A DNA stretch of 7,352 nucleotides from Thermodesulfobacteriota bacterium (GCA_024763435.1 JANTFN010000082.1:1-7352); one strand, 5' to 3'. Positions 1 through 7,026 are shown, counted from the stretch's first letter. Notes: a model not told the origin generated them from the sequence alone. Numbers and translations: made by a program.

Positions 1-2
1 GG

Positions 3-1400
3 AAAGGGGATAGAATAGCCATACTACTCCCAAACTGCATCGAATTTCCTTATGCATGGCTGGCGGCAAATATGATCGGCGCTGTTATGGTACCGGTAAA
101 CGCCCGTTTTGTAGCGCCGGAGATCGCATATATTCTGAATCACTCCGAGGCCCGGATTCTGGTAACTTCTGAACAATATCTGGAAACGATAGAATCGATT
201 CGAAACAATATCCCCCATCTGAAGATAATTATCAGTGTTGACAATCATGCCAGCGACAACACCCTGCCCTATGCAACGCTCCTTGATAACCCGGCGGCGT
301 TGAAAGGCGTGGATGTTCATGGAGAAGATTTGGCCGTTATTCTTTACACCTCGGGAACAACAGGAAACCCGAAAGGATGCATGGCGTCCCATAATTACTT
401 TCTCAACCTCGCGGAAGTTCAGGCAGAATTGTTTCAACTGACAGAGCAGGATCGGGTCTTGACCGCCCAACCCTTCTACTACATGGACCCCCAGTGGAAC
501 ACCCTCATGGTTATGACACGCAATGCAACACTGGTTCTAACTGAAAAGTTCAGCACAAGCACGTTCTGGGATGATATCCGACGTCATGGTATTACCTGTT
601 TTTACTGCATCGGGTCCATGACATCCTTCCTGTTTAATATGCCCCCTTCTGACCTGGACAGGAAGCACAGCCTGAGAATGGTGCAGACCTCGGGCATCTC
701 TCCGCATATTCACGAGGCGTGGGAAAAGAGGTTTAACGTCCCCGTCTATGAAATATATGCCTCCACGGAAACAACCGCGGACATCGCCATCCAGCCGGGC
801 ATGGCGCGCAAGGTGGGCACGAAATGCATTGGACGACCTCTGCCCTACAGGGAGATAAAACTCGCCGGCGAAGATGATGTGGAAGTAAAGAAGGGGGAAG
901 TGGGTGAAATTCTTGTGAAGCGCGGCAGAGGCATGATGCAGGGATACTACAAGGATCCCGAGGCAACGGCACAGGCTTTTCGCGGCGGCTGGTTCCATTC
1001 GGGAGACCTGGCCTATCAAGACACGGACGGCGATTATCACTTCGTAGGGCGGAAAAAAGACATTATTCGGCGGGGAGGTGAAAATGTATCCGCCGCTGCC
1101 GTGGAACAGGTGATTATCAATCATCCGAAAGTCATGGATGCCGCCGTCATTCCAGTCCGCGATAAAATCAGGGGCGAAGAGATCAAGGCGTATGTGGTTC
1201 TTAAGGAAGGTGAGACAGCCACTTTTAAGGAAATTGCAAAATATTGCGAATCAAACCTCGGGAAATTCAAGGTCCCCCGTTACTACGAGTTCAGAGACAG
1301 CCTGCCGAAAACACCCTCTGAAAGGGTGCAGAAGAAAAAACTTATTGAAGAAAAAACGGACCTCACCGAAAGCTGTTATGACCGTTTATCAAACCGGTAA
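3..1400 (+). CDS. AMP-forming acyl-CoA ligase, CaiC-like (5' partial)
   Basis: Adenylate-forming enzyme that activates a carboxylic acid with ATP and then forms its CoA thioester. The frame is open from base 3, and codons before the first internal ATG (base 72) already read as family sequence (KGDRIAILLPNCIEFPYAWL), so the true start lies left of the window; 465 residues are visible and about 50-60 are missing. Motifs in order: A3 phosphate loop YTSGTTGNPKG (345-377), A5 YASTET (756-773), A7 GWFHSGD (987-1007), hinge/A8 GRKKDIIRRGGENVS (1047-1091). At A10 the usual Gly-Lys is Glu-Arg (PKTPSERVQK, near 1305-1334), so the canonical adenylation lysine is replaced by Arg. The substrate cannot be read from sequence; CaiC-like crotonobetaine/carnitine or another short or cyclic acid is possible. 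It ends 74 bases before the amidohydrolase gene, probably in the same operon. Family assignment is firm, substrate open. Confidence 0.93.
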   Translation, partial: KGDRIAILLPNCIEFPYAWLAANMIGAVMVPVNARFVAPEIAYILNHSEARILVTSEQYLETIESIRNNIPHLKIIISVDNHASDNTLPYATLLDNPAALKGVDVHGEDLAVILYTSGTTGNPKGCMASHNYFLNLAEVQAELFQLTEQDRVLTAQPFYYMDPQWNTLMVMTRNATLVLTEKFSTSTFWDDIRRHGITCFYCIGSMTSFLFNMPPSDLDRKHSLRMVQTSGISPHIHEAWEKRFNVPVYEIYASTETTADIAIQPGMARKVGTKCIGRPLPYREIKLAGEDDVEVKKGEVGEILVKRGRGMMQGYYKDPEATAQAFRGGWFHSGDLAYQDTDGDYHFVGRKKDIIRRGGENVSAAAVEQVIINHPKVMDAAVIPVRDKIRGEEIKAYVVLKEGETATFKEIAKYCESNLGKFKVPRYYEFRDSLPKTPSERVQKKKLIEEKTDLTESCYDRLSNR

Positions 1401-1461
1401 GCCCCGACCGTTTCGACCGGGAAATTATCTTCCGGCAGATGTGTGCCTTTAACTCAAGAGA

Positions 1462-1466
1462 AAGGA
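1462..1466 (+). promoter_or_regulatory. Ribosome binding site deciding the amidohydrolase start
   Basis: AAGGA lies 8 bases before the ATG at 1475. The earlier in-frame ATG at 1439 has no comparable site and would add 12 residues (MCAFNSRERKQK) unlike the family's amino end, so 1475 is preferred. Confidence 0.75.
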
Positions 1467-1474
1467 AACAAAAA

Positions 1475-2326
1475 ATGAAGGTTGTGGATTTTCGTATTAT
1501 TGGAACAGGAAAAGACTTCTTCCCGGGAGGATATGAGGGCATGCCGTCTTTCATGGACCGTTATAAACAGCTCTATGATTTCAAACGGTTGTGCAGTCTT
1601 CCCATGGACGACTTTATTGATCAGATGGCACAAAGCGGTGTATCTCTCGCCGTGCTTCAGGCGGAATACAGCTATGGAAATATCAATCTTTTGAACCAGC
1701 GCGTCGGGGAAGTCGTGAAGCAACATCCTGACATGCTCATCGGCTTTGCGGGAATCGATCCCCTGGTAACGGATGATCCGGTGGCCGACCTCGACCGGTA
1801 TGTCAACACGTGGGGGATGAAGGGGTTGAATCTTCAACCCTGGGTCCAGGGTATGTACTGCCATGACAAAAGGATTTATCCCCTCTATTCCTATTGCCAG
1901 CAGGAAAACATTCCCGTAACGATCCATGCCGCCATCAACTTTTCAGTCACCCGAAAAATAGACTACAGCCATCCCCGTTACCTCGAAGAGGTGGCCTGTG
2001 ATTTTCCAAAACTGACAATTGTCGCGAACCACGCCGGGTGGCCCTGGGTCAACGAAATGGTGGCCGTTGCCTGGAAACACCCCCATGTCTATCTCGAAAT
2101 TGGCGGGGTTTCACCAAGATATATGGTCATGCCCGGGACCGGCTGGGAATCCTTCCTGACCTACGGGAATTCCGTCCTCAGGGACCAGATACTTTTTGCC
2201 ACGGATTCCATCGTACCCCATGACCGGATTATTAAAGAAATAGATCTCCTGCCTCTGAAGGATTCTGTAAAGGAAAACCTCCTCTATAAAAATGCCCTGA
2301 GGGTGCTGAAGTTGTCTGAGCCCTGA
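1475..2326 (+). CDS. Amidohydrolase-2 family protein lacking the N-terminal HxH
   Basis: A 283-residue TIM-barrel protein of the amidohydrolase-2 family (PF04909/COG2159), which includes metal-dependent decarboxylases and hydrolases such as ACMSD and gamma-resorcylate decarboxylase. Visible hallmarks are the strand with His151 (IHAAINF), the segment around His186 (PKLTIVANHAGWPWVNEM) followed by HPHVYLEIGG, the late aspartate Asp244 in ILFATDS, and the C-terminal NALRVL helix. The first strand reads VVDFRII: the His-x-His (or Glu-x-His) metal pair expected there is absent. From memory, a subgroup with DFR at this position exists, so this is probably a lineage trait and not an error. Metal binding and chemistry may differ from the classic members. 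It follows the acyl-CoA ligase on the same strand, which suggests a shared catabolic pathway for a carboxylic acid; substrate unknown. Length is normal to slightly short for the family. Confidence 0.85.
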   Translation: MKVVDFRIIGTGKDFFPGGYEGMPSFMDRYKQLYDFKRLCSLPMDDFIDQMAQSGVSLAVLQAEYSYGNINLLNQRVGEVVKQHPDMLIGFAGIDPLVTDDPVADLDRYVNTWGMKGLNLQPWVQGMYCHDKRIYPLYSYCQQENIPVTIHAAINFSVTRKIDYSHPRYLEEVACDFPKLTIVANHAGWPWVNEMVAVAWKHPHVYLEIGGVSPRYMVMPGTGWESFLTYGNSVLRDQILFATDSIVPHDRIIKEIDLLPLKDSVKENLLYKNALRVLKLSEP

Positions 2327-2349
2327 GAAAAAGGCCACCAAAACGCGCA

Positions 2350-2373
2350 AAAAACCCAGCAGCCCCGGTTTTT
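2350..2373. terminator. Weak bidirectional terminator-like hairpin between convergent genes
   Basis: AAAAACC (2350-2356) pairs with GGTTTTT (2367-2373) around a 10-base loop, with A and T tracts on either side, so it could act in both directions. It sits in the 58-base gap between the amidohydrolase stop and the stop of the minus-strand molybdopterin gene. The stem has only two G-C pairs, so this is a tentative call resting mainly on position. Confidence 0.35.
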
Positions 2374-2384
2374 CCTTCTACCTT

Positions 2385-2942
2385 CTACTCGTATCGCTCC
2401 TGCTTCCAGACATCAGCCACGCTGTGATATCCCCGCTCTTCCCAATACCCCGGAATATCCTTGTCAACAAGCGTCAGCATTACGACCCATTTAACACTCT
2501 TGTAGGCGTATCGGCCCGGGACAATCAGTCGGAGGGGATACCCATGTTCAAAAGGGATTGGTTCACCATTTCGCTCCCACGCCAGGAGGGTATCATCCGC
2601 CATCAGGCAATCAATATCCACCTCTGAGGTATAACCGCCCGGAGAATGGACTACAGCGAATCTGGCGTTGTCCTGAATCTGAGATCGCGCAATCAAATCC
2701 CTCACGCGGACCCCCTTCCATCTATTTCCCGGCACAGTCCAGGTCTCCACACAGTGAAAGTCTCCCACGACCTCAACCGGTGACAGCGCCCATATCTCAT
2801 TTATGCTGAAGGTCTTTTCATTTTTTACCATCCCTGTAATTTTAAGAACCCAGTCCAGGGGATTAAGCGATGGCACGTCTTCGGCCGTACGCACCGGCCA
2901 CTTCTCAATGAATCGCTGCCCCGGGGGAATTTTTTCCGGCAT
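2385..2942 (-). CDS. Sulfite-oxidase-fold molybdopterin-dependent oxidoreductase
   Basis: A 185-residue protein of the oxidoreductase molybdopterin-binding family (PF00174, COG2041), resembling the short stand-alone sulfite-oxidase-like proteins (YuiH type) and YedY/MsrP cores. Key evidence: the predicted molybdenum-ligating Cys64 in GDFHCVETW, followed by the conserved NRWKGVRVRDLI; the cofactor-pocket stretch HGYPLRLIVPGRYAYKSVKW at about residues 134-153; and the terminal GYWEERGYH. It begins MPEKIPPGQRFIEKWPV and has no twin-arginine or Sec signal and no membrane segment, so a cytoplasmic location is likely. There is no heme or dimerisation domain as in animal sulfite oxidase. The physiological substrate of this short family is not known. 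The start at 2942 is supported by a near-perfect Shine-Dalgarno. It lies 98 bases downstream of the AlbA_2 gene on the same strand and may be co-transcribed with it, though no functional link is apparent. Confidence 0.9.
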   Translation of the reverse strand: MPEKIPPGQRFIEKWPVRTAEDVPSLNPLDWVLKITGMVKNEKTFSINEIWALSPVEVVGDFHCVETWTVPGNRWKGVRVRDLIARSQIQDNARFAVVHSPGGYTSEVDIDCLMADDTLLAWERNGEPIPFEHGYPLRLIVPGRYAYKSVKWVVMLTLVDKDIPGYWEERGYHSVADVWKQERYE

Positions 2943-2947
2943 ACTGT

Positions 2948-2955
2948 CCTCCTTT
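2948..2955 (-). promoter_or_regulatory. Strong Shine-Dalgarno for the molybdopterin oxidoreductase
   Basis: On the minus strand the sequence reads AAAGGAGG, 5 bases before the ATG at 2942-2940. It is the strongest ribosome binding site in the window and fixes the start of this gene. Confidence 0.8.
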
Positions 2956-3040
2956 GGTTGTCAATTCTTCTTGTTTTCCGTCCGAAATACTACTCACACA
3001 CCCCGGAAAAAGAACCCTGCCGCACGCCCGTTCTCCCCGA

Positions 3041-3940
3041 TTATTCCCGTTTTAAACCGGAAACGTAGGCCATGGCCTCTTCCACGTTCAGCTCCCTTGT
3101 GCTCCCCCCCGTGCGCAGATAAAACTTCGCGGACCCATTGTGCTTGACAAATACCGGTCTGAGGGAAGGCGACACGATAATCCGGCACACATCCTTCTCT
3201 TCAATACGATGAAAAAGGATGTGAATATACTGGCAATTCTCCGTTCCCAGCTTCATGGCCGCTGCCGTCATGACGGCCTGCTCAAATCCGTCCCGGTTCT
3301 GTTTTTTGAGGGTCTTATAATCCTGCTCAATCCCTGTAATACCGCCGTTATCATCTACACCAACAAGCAGAGTCCCCCCCTTACTGTTCATAAAGCCCGC
3401 CAGGGTTTTAAGGGCCACGGCTTCCAACGCGCGGTTCACCTTGTTTTGAGTCATATCCCATCGAAATGAAGACTTAAACTCAAGTTTTGGTCCTTCACCC
3501 TGCGAAATTAACGCGCCAAGATTTTCCTCCAGCTCAGAATGTAATTTTTCAATGTGCTTTAATTTCTTTTGCCATGACTTGAAAAGCAGGGCGATAATCA
3601 ACCCGAGAAGGGCCCCTACACCCGCGTAAAAAGAAGTCTTGTCCGGGGTAAACCCCTTGAGGGAATAGGTGAGCTGCCCGTAGATAAACCGCCATACGGT
3701 TGGAGAATCCGGGTGATGCTCATAAAAAAAGACAAATTCATTGATAGGATACAGCAGGAAAAAGCCTGCAACGGCCCCGATAAAGATGGCAAGGAGAAAA
3801 AAACGGATCCAGTACGCGCGCTGTATTACAGTATTTTTAATAGATTCCACTATAGAGGAAATATAGCCTCTCCGGCCTGTTATTTCAAGATACGACAAAG
3901 AGCTCAAGCAACCCGGATATTCTCCTTGCAAATTCATCAA
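3041..3940 (-). CDS. Membrane-anchored Schlafen AlbA_2-domain protein
   Basis: About 299 residues from a TTG at 3940, or 298 from the adjacent ATG at 3937. Numbering from the TTG, there are two predicted membrane spans, residues 46-65 (RFFLLAIFIGAVAGFFLLY) and about 103-120 (FYAGVGALLGLIIALLF), then a charged helix (121-141), then an AlbA_2 domain (PF04326) from about 147 to the end. The domain shows LEFKSSFRWD (153-162), the KTLAGFMNSKGGTLLVGVDD core (178-197) with GITGIEQDY, and the C-terminal FYLRTGGSTRELNVEEAMAYV. AlbA_2 domains occur in bacterial putative nucleic-acid-binding proteins and in animal Schlafens; the role of the membrane-tethered form is not established. The topology predicts a cytoplasmic AlbA_2 domain on an inner-membrane anchor. 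The start is uncertain: neither 3940 nor 3937 has a Shine-Dalgarno, and the nearest AAGGAG (3927-3922) is inside the frame and too far from any later in-frame start to be convincing. Confidence 0.82.
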   Translation of the reverse strand: MMNLQGEYPGCLSSLSYLEITGRRGYISSIVESIKNTVIQRAYWIRFFLLAIFIGAVAGFFLLYPINEFVFFYEHHPDSPTVWRFIYGQLTYSLKGFTPDKTSFYAGVGALLGLIIALLFKSWQKKLKHIEKLHSELEENLGALISQGEGPKLEFKSSFRWDMTQNKVNRALEAVALKTLAGFMNSKGGTLLVGVDDNGGITGIEQDYKTLKKQNRDGFEQAVMTAAAMKLGTENCQYIHILFHRIEEKDVCRIIVSPSLRPVFVKHNGSAKFYLRTGGSTRELNVEEAMAYVSGLKRE

Positions 3941-3953
3941 ATTTGTTTATAAT
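3926..3953 (+). promoter_or_regulatory. Candidate sigma70 promoter for the export operon
   Basis: A perfect -10 TATAAT (3948-3953) lies 16 bases after a 4-of-6 match to the -35 hexamer, TTGCAA (3926-3931). Transcription would start near 3960 and give a leader of about 195 bases before the TolC gene. The -35 overlaps the first codons of the divergent AlbA_2 gene. This is pattern matching only; A/T-rich intergenic DNA gives such matches by chance. Confidence 0.45.
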
Positions 3954-4154
3954 TGAAACAGGGTTAGCAGAGAAAATTGGGTTGTTTTTACACGATTAGC
4001 GTGAGGTGTTCTTATTAATTCGAAGAAAATATGTACTTTTCCCTGTTTAAACCTTTTTTATGGTTACACAACCTCCCTTTTTCCGCCTGGCAGCACCGTC
4101 TCTAAGGCCAGGCCGCTTTATAAACAGCCGCAAAACATAAAAAGGTAAGACCCC
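3954..4154 (+). other. Untranslated leader / intergenic region before the TolC gene
   Basis: About 200 bases of mostly A/T-rich DNA between the candidate promoter and the TolC start. It contains the 4085-4113 inverted repeat, a small CACG/CGTG palindrome (3991-4003) and a 24-codon ORF judged unlikely to be real. It matches no riboswitch class I know by eye and contains no tRNA-like fold. Confidence 0.5.
4085..4113 (+). repeat. 7-bp inverted repeat in the TolC leader
   Basis: GCCTGGC (4085-4091) and GCCAGGC (4107-4113) are exact reverse complements separated by 15 bases. The arms are G/C-rich in A/T-rich surroundings, so an RNA hairpin about 40 bases before the TolC start codon is plausible. 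No T-run follows, so it is not a standard terminator. An alternative pairing, GGC (4111-4113) with GCC (4127-4129), would compete with the right arm. A dyad operator is the other reading. Function unknown. Confidence 0.5.
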
Positions 4155-5735
4155 ATGAAGCGCAACAGGCTCCTTCAAACTTTTATATATTCTTTTATAT
4201 TTTTGTCTCTTTTTACCTTCTCTTTAACCGGTATTGCCCAAACAACCGAGACAAGCGAAAATAACATCTCTAAAAAGGGGATAAGCATCCTCGAGGCTGT
4301 TTACGCAACCATTTCGCTACAACCTTACATCCGAATTCAAAAAGAAGAAGTTAATAAAAGCAAAGGAAGTTTTCAAAGTTCGCAGGGACAATTTAACTGG
4401 CAAATTACGTCCTCGCTCAGCTATAAAAAAGAAATTACACCCCTGACAAGCGCTCAAAGGCTCGCCACAGGGAAATCTAAATCAGATGAAGGCATAACCA
4501 GTTACAATCTTGGTTTTTCAAAAAAACTGCGAACCGGTATTACGCTGAATCCGTACCTGAATCTGGTTCGCACAGACGATGAAAATTTCAATGCCCTTAC
4601 AACGAATGAGGCCAGTGTTAATTTTTCCATTATTGTTCCTCTCCTCAAAGGATGGGGAAAAGATGTGACAGGGTCAGAAGAAAAAGCAGCCGAGCTGCTC
4701 ATGGAAGCGACACACAAAGACCTGCAACATACCACCTCAAACTATGTATTAAAAACCATCGTGGCTTATTGGGATTATGTTGCCGCTTATGACCAGTTAG
4801 ACATTTATAAAAACTCAGAATTGAGGGCCCAAAAATTTCTGGCTGATATAAAAGCTCTCGTATCAGGTGACGAACGCCCCGCAAGTGATATCGCTCAGGC
4901 AAAGGCGAATCTTGCCGTAAAAATAGCCGAGAGAATTAGCTCGGAACAGAATCTTATTGAAGCAAAATACAATCTGGGCCTCGCGACAGGGAAATCTGTA
5001 AAGGAAATTGACACGCTTCCCCTGCCATCTGACGCGTTGCCCGTTCCCGAAAAACCGAAATTCTTTTCAGGAGAAGAACACCACAGGCTTATTGCGGCGG
5101 CACTTCAATATCGTGCCGACATTGAAGCCGCGGAGAAACGGAAAAGATCTGCACGGGTCCTTTTGAAAGCGGCACAAAAAAATATCAAACCTACCCTGAA
5201 CCTTAATTTGGACACCTCTTACGCGGGACTTAAAGAAGGGAACCCCTTTGGTGACACGGCACGCGCCTTTAATTCCAATGTAAAAGGATTGAATTACGGC
5301 ATTATGCTGACGTATAGCTACCCGATAGGCAATGATCTCTCAAAGGGCCAGTTAAAAACGCAGAAATCTATTTATTACCAGACAGCAATTCAATTAAACG
5401 ACTTAAAAAGGCATATTATTTCAAATGTTACGGTCGCCATGAAAAATTTGTACAACAGCATGAGAAAAGTTAAAAAGGCTCGGGAAGCTGTTAATTTTTA
5501 CCAAAAGGCCGTTGAAAATGAAAGAGAAAAAATGAAAATAGGGGTGTCCACTGTCTTGGATGTTATCAACATGGAAGACCGTTACAACGCTGCCCGTTTA
5601 GATGAAGTAGCCGCTCGGCAAGGCTATGCCAGCGCCCTGGCGAATCTGAGATACGAAACAGGCCTGCTGCTTACGCAGCATAAAGGAATGGCAAGTGTGA
5701 ATAAAAAGGGCATTATGACTTTTCCATCGCTGTAA
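4155..5735 (+). CDS. TolC-family outer-membrane channel of a type I-like export system
   Basis: A 526-residue outer-membrane efflux protein (COG1538/PF02321 type), forming the trimeric channel through which exported substrate leaves the cell. The amino end is a Sec signal peptide (MKRNRLLQTF, then a hydrophobic stretch to about residue 27) with probable cleavage after Ala28 (TGIA/Q). The mature part has the two-fold pattern of the family: long polar helices (LLMEATHKDLQHTTSNYVLK and the AQAKANLAVKIAERISSEQN stretch) ending in YNLGLATG, and the second-half equivalent ending in the ALANLRYETGLLL motif, with beta-barrel segments such as LNYGIMLTYSYPIG. It is somewhat longer than E. coli TolC. 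The start has AAGG (4142-4145) 9 bases upstream. It is the first gene of the operon, 16 bases before the adaptor gene. The coding sequence is A-rich: a hand count gives 37% G+C over 5461-5520, against 62% over 961-1020 in the ligase gene. Confidence 0.9.
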   Translation: MKRNRLLQTFIYSFIFLSLFTFSLTGIAQTTETSENNISKKGISILEAVYATISLQPYIRIQKEEVNKSKGSFQSSQGQFNWQITSSLSYKKEITPLTSAQRLATGKSKSDEGITSYNLGFSKKLRTGITLNPYLNLVRTDDENFNALTTNEASVNFSIIVPLLKGWGKDVTGSEEKAAELLMEATHKDLQHTTSNYVLKTIVAYWDYVAAYDQLDIYKNSELRAQKFLADIKALVSGDERPASDIAQAKANLAVKIAERISSEQNLIEAKYNLGLATGKSVKEIDTLPLPSDALPVPEKPKFFSGEEHHRLIAAALQYRADIEAAEKRKRSARVLLKAAQKNIKPTLNLNLDTSYAGLKEGNPFGDTARAFNSNVKGLNYGIMLTYSYPIGNDLSKGQLKTQKSIYYQTAIQLNDLKRHIISNVTVAMKNLYNSMRKVKKAREAVNFYQKAVENEREKMKIGVSTVLDVINMEDRYNAARLDEVAARQGYASALANLRYETGLLLTQHKGMASVNKKGIMTFPSL

Positions 5736-5736
5736 A

Positions 5737-5743
5737 AAAAGGA
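5737..5743 (+). promoter_or_regulatory. Ribosome binding site of the adaptor gene
   Basis: AAAAGGA lies between the TolC stop (5733-5735) and the ATG at 5752, with an 8-base spacer. The whole intergenic gap is 16 bases, which supports one transcript for the export genes. Confidence 0.7.
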
Positions 5744-5751
5744 ATAACACT

Positions 5752-7026
5752 ATGGCAAAACCAATATTTCGCAAGGCGGCCCTGGAAAAACTTTCATCAC
5801 CGGAACAATTAGACCAGTTAATACGAATCACCAACCCGATGGGCTGGATCGCGGTTATCGGGATAGGCTGTCTCCTTGCGGCTGCTATTATATGGGGGAT
5901 TGTCGGTTCTATCCCGGTTAGAGTCGCTGGGGAGGGAATGCTCGTAAAAAGCGGCGGGGTATTCAGCATTATTTCAGAGACGAATGGAAGAATAAAAGAT
6001 ATTTATTATGGCCCCGGAGAGCTTGTAAAGAAAGGGGAAATTGTGGCAAGAATCACCCAGCCTGATCTTCAAAACAATATCACCAAAATACGGGGTCAGC
6101 TAAAGGATCTCCATAAAAAATATGAAATGGTCAAAAAATTTGGCTCAAGGGAAATGGCCCTTCAGATAGAATCCCTCACCCAAAAGAAAATTAATATAAA
6201 ACTATCTGTAAAATCCCTTCAGGAAAGGGTTCAATGGCTTCAGAAAAGGATAAAAAACCAGGAATTCCTTTATAAGAAGGGCCTTCTTACAAGGCAGCAG
6301 CTTCTATTGACAAAACAAACGCTGAATGACGTCAAAGGGCAGATCCTGGGTCAAAAACAACAGCTAAAGCAGATAAAGGCAAATCAGCTCCAATTAAAGG
6401 TAGAAAAAGAAGAAGCGCTGAACACAATTCAGGAACAGATAGATTCCGTTCAGCAAAACTTGGTTGTTTTACTCAGAAATCTGGACAAACTGTCAAAGGT
6501 TATTTCCTATTATACAGGCAGAATCATTGAGGTGGATATGGATCCGGGCGGTGTCGTGACAATCGGAAGCCCGCTGATGAAACTGGAGTTAACAGGAAAA
6601 ACGGTAAAAAACCTGGAGGGAGTAATTTACTTCCCGGCAAGTAAAGGGAAAAAGATACAACTCGGTATGCGGGCAAAGATCGCGCCATCAACGGTTCAAC
6701 AGGATGAGTACGGCCTTATGCTGGGAATGGTCACTTATGTATCTGAATTCCCAACCACACAGCCCGCCATGATGAAAGAGATGAAAAACGAGGTCCTGGT
6801 AAGGGAGCTGATGCAAAGCGGTCCACCTATCGAGGTCCATGTTGCGCTTATCCCGGATCCGAGAACGCCGAGTGGGTTCAAGTGGACCTCCTCCAAGGGG
6901 CCACCTGTTAAAATCGGGGCGGGGACTCTGTGTGTTTCGATGGTTGATATTAAAGAGAAACGTCCAATTGAATTTGTTATCCCGCTTTTCAGGAGATATA
7001 TCCTTGGCGTCGGACATAGTAAATGA
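5752..7026 (+). CDS. NHLM bacteriocin-system secretion protein (HlyD-like periplasmic adaptor)
   Basis: A 424-residue membrane-fusion protein that bridges an inner-membrane ABC exporter and TolC. The amino end FRKAALEKLSSPEQLDQLIR is a hallmark I recognise from the NHLM HlyD-like family (TIGR03794), found with exporters of NHLP- and Nif11-leader peptides. Residues 32-54 form the single membrane span (WIAVIGIGCLLAAAIIWGIV). The first lipoyl half begins at Gly79 (GRIKDIYYGPGELVKKGEIV) and ends at QPDL (103-106); a long coiled coil follows (about 107-250), and the second half resumes at Gly256 (GRIIEVDMDPGGVVTIGSPL). The C-terminal part carries the family's SGFKWTSSKGPPVKIGAGTL. Unlike RTX-type HlyD, it has the SPEQLD amphipathic lead before the membrane span. 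It sits 16 bases after the TolC gene and overlaps the ABC gene by 4 bases. Family identification is from memory of the consensus; the general adaptor role is certain on architecture. Confidence 0.88.
   Translation: MAKPIFRKAALEKLSSPEQLDQLIRITNPMGWIAVIGIGCLLAAAIIWGIVGSIPVRVAGEGMLVKSGGVFSIISETNGRIKDIYYGPGELVKKGEIVARITQPDLQNNITKIRGQLKDLHKKYEMVKKFGSREMALQIESLTQKKINIKLSVKSLQERVQWLQKRIKNQEFLYKKGLLTRQQLLLTKQTLNDVKGQILGQKQQLKQIKANQLQLKVEKEEALNTIQEQIDSVQQNLVVLLRNLDKLSKVISYYTGRIIEVDMDPGGVVTIGSPLMKLELTGKTVKNLEGVIYFPASKGKKIQLGMRAKIAPSTVQQDEYGLMLGMVTYVSEFPTTQPAMMKEMKNEVLVRELMQSGPPIEVHVALIPDPRTPSGFKWTSSKGPPVKIGAGTLCVSMVDIKEKRPIEFVIPLFRRYILGVGHSK

Noticed and set aside
1394..1420. CCGGT/ACCGG 5-bp inverted repeat spanning the ligase stop, as a terminator
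   Set aside because: Short stem, long loop and no following T-run; the next gene on the strand probably reads through.
1439..1474. Upstream in-frame start for the amidohydrolase
   Set aside because: The added 12 residues do not resemble the family, and the AAGGA at 1462-1466 is placed for the ATG at 1475.
2950..2965. TTGACA on the minus strand before the molybdopterin gene as a -35 element
   Set aside because: It lies too close to the start codon to leave room for a -10 and a transcription start upstream of the Shine-Dalgarno.
3140..3469. Open frame of about 109 codons on the plus strand opposite the AlbA_2 gene
   Set aside because: It is antisense to a clearly conserved domain, and its translation shows no family features.
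4031..4105. A 24-codon ORF (MYFSLFKPFLWLHNLPFSAW...) in the TolC leader, as a leader peptide or RiPP precursor
   Set aside because: No convincing Shine-Dalgarno, no Gly-Gly cleavage site, far too short for an NHLP or Nif11 leader, and the composition looks random.
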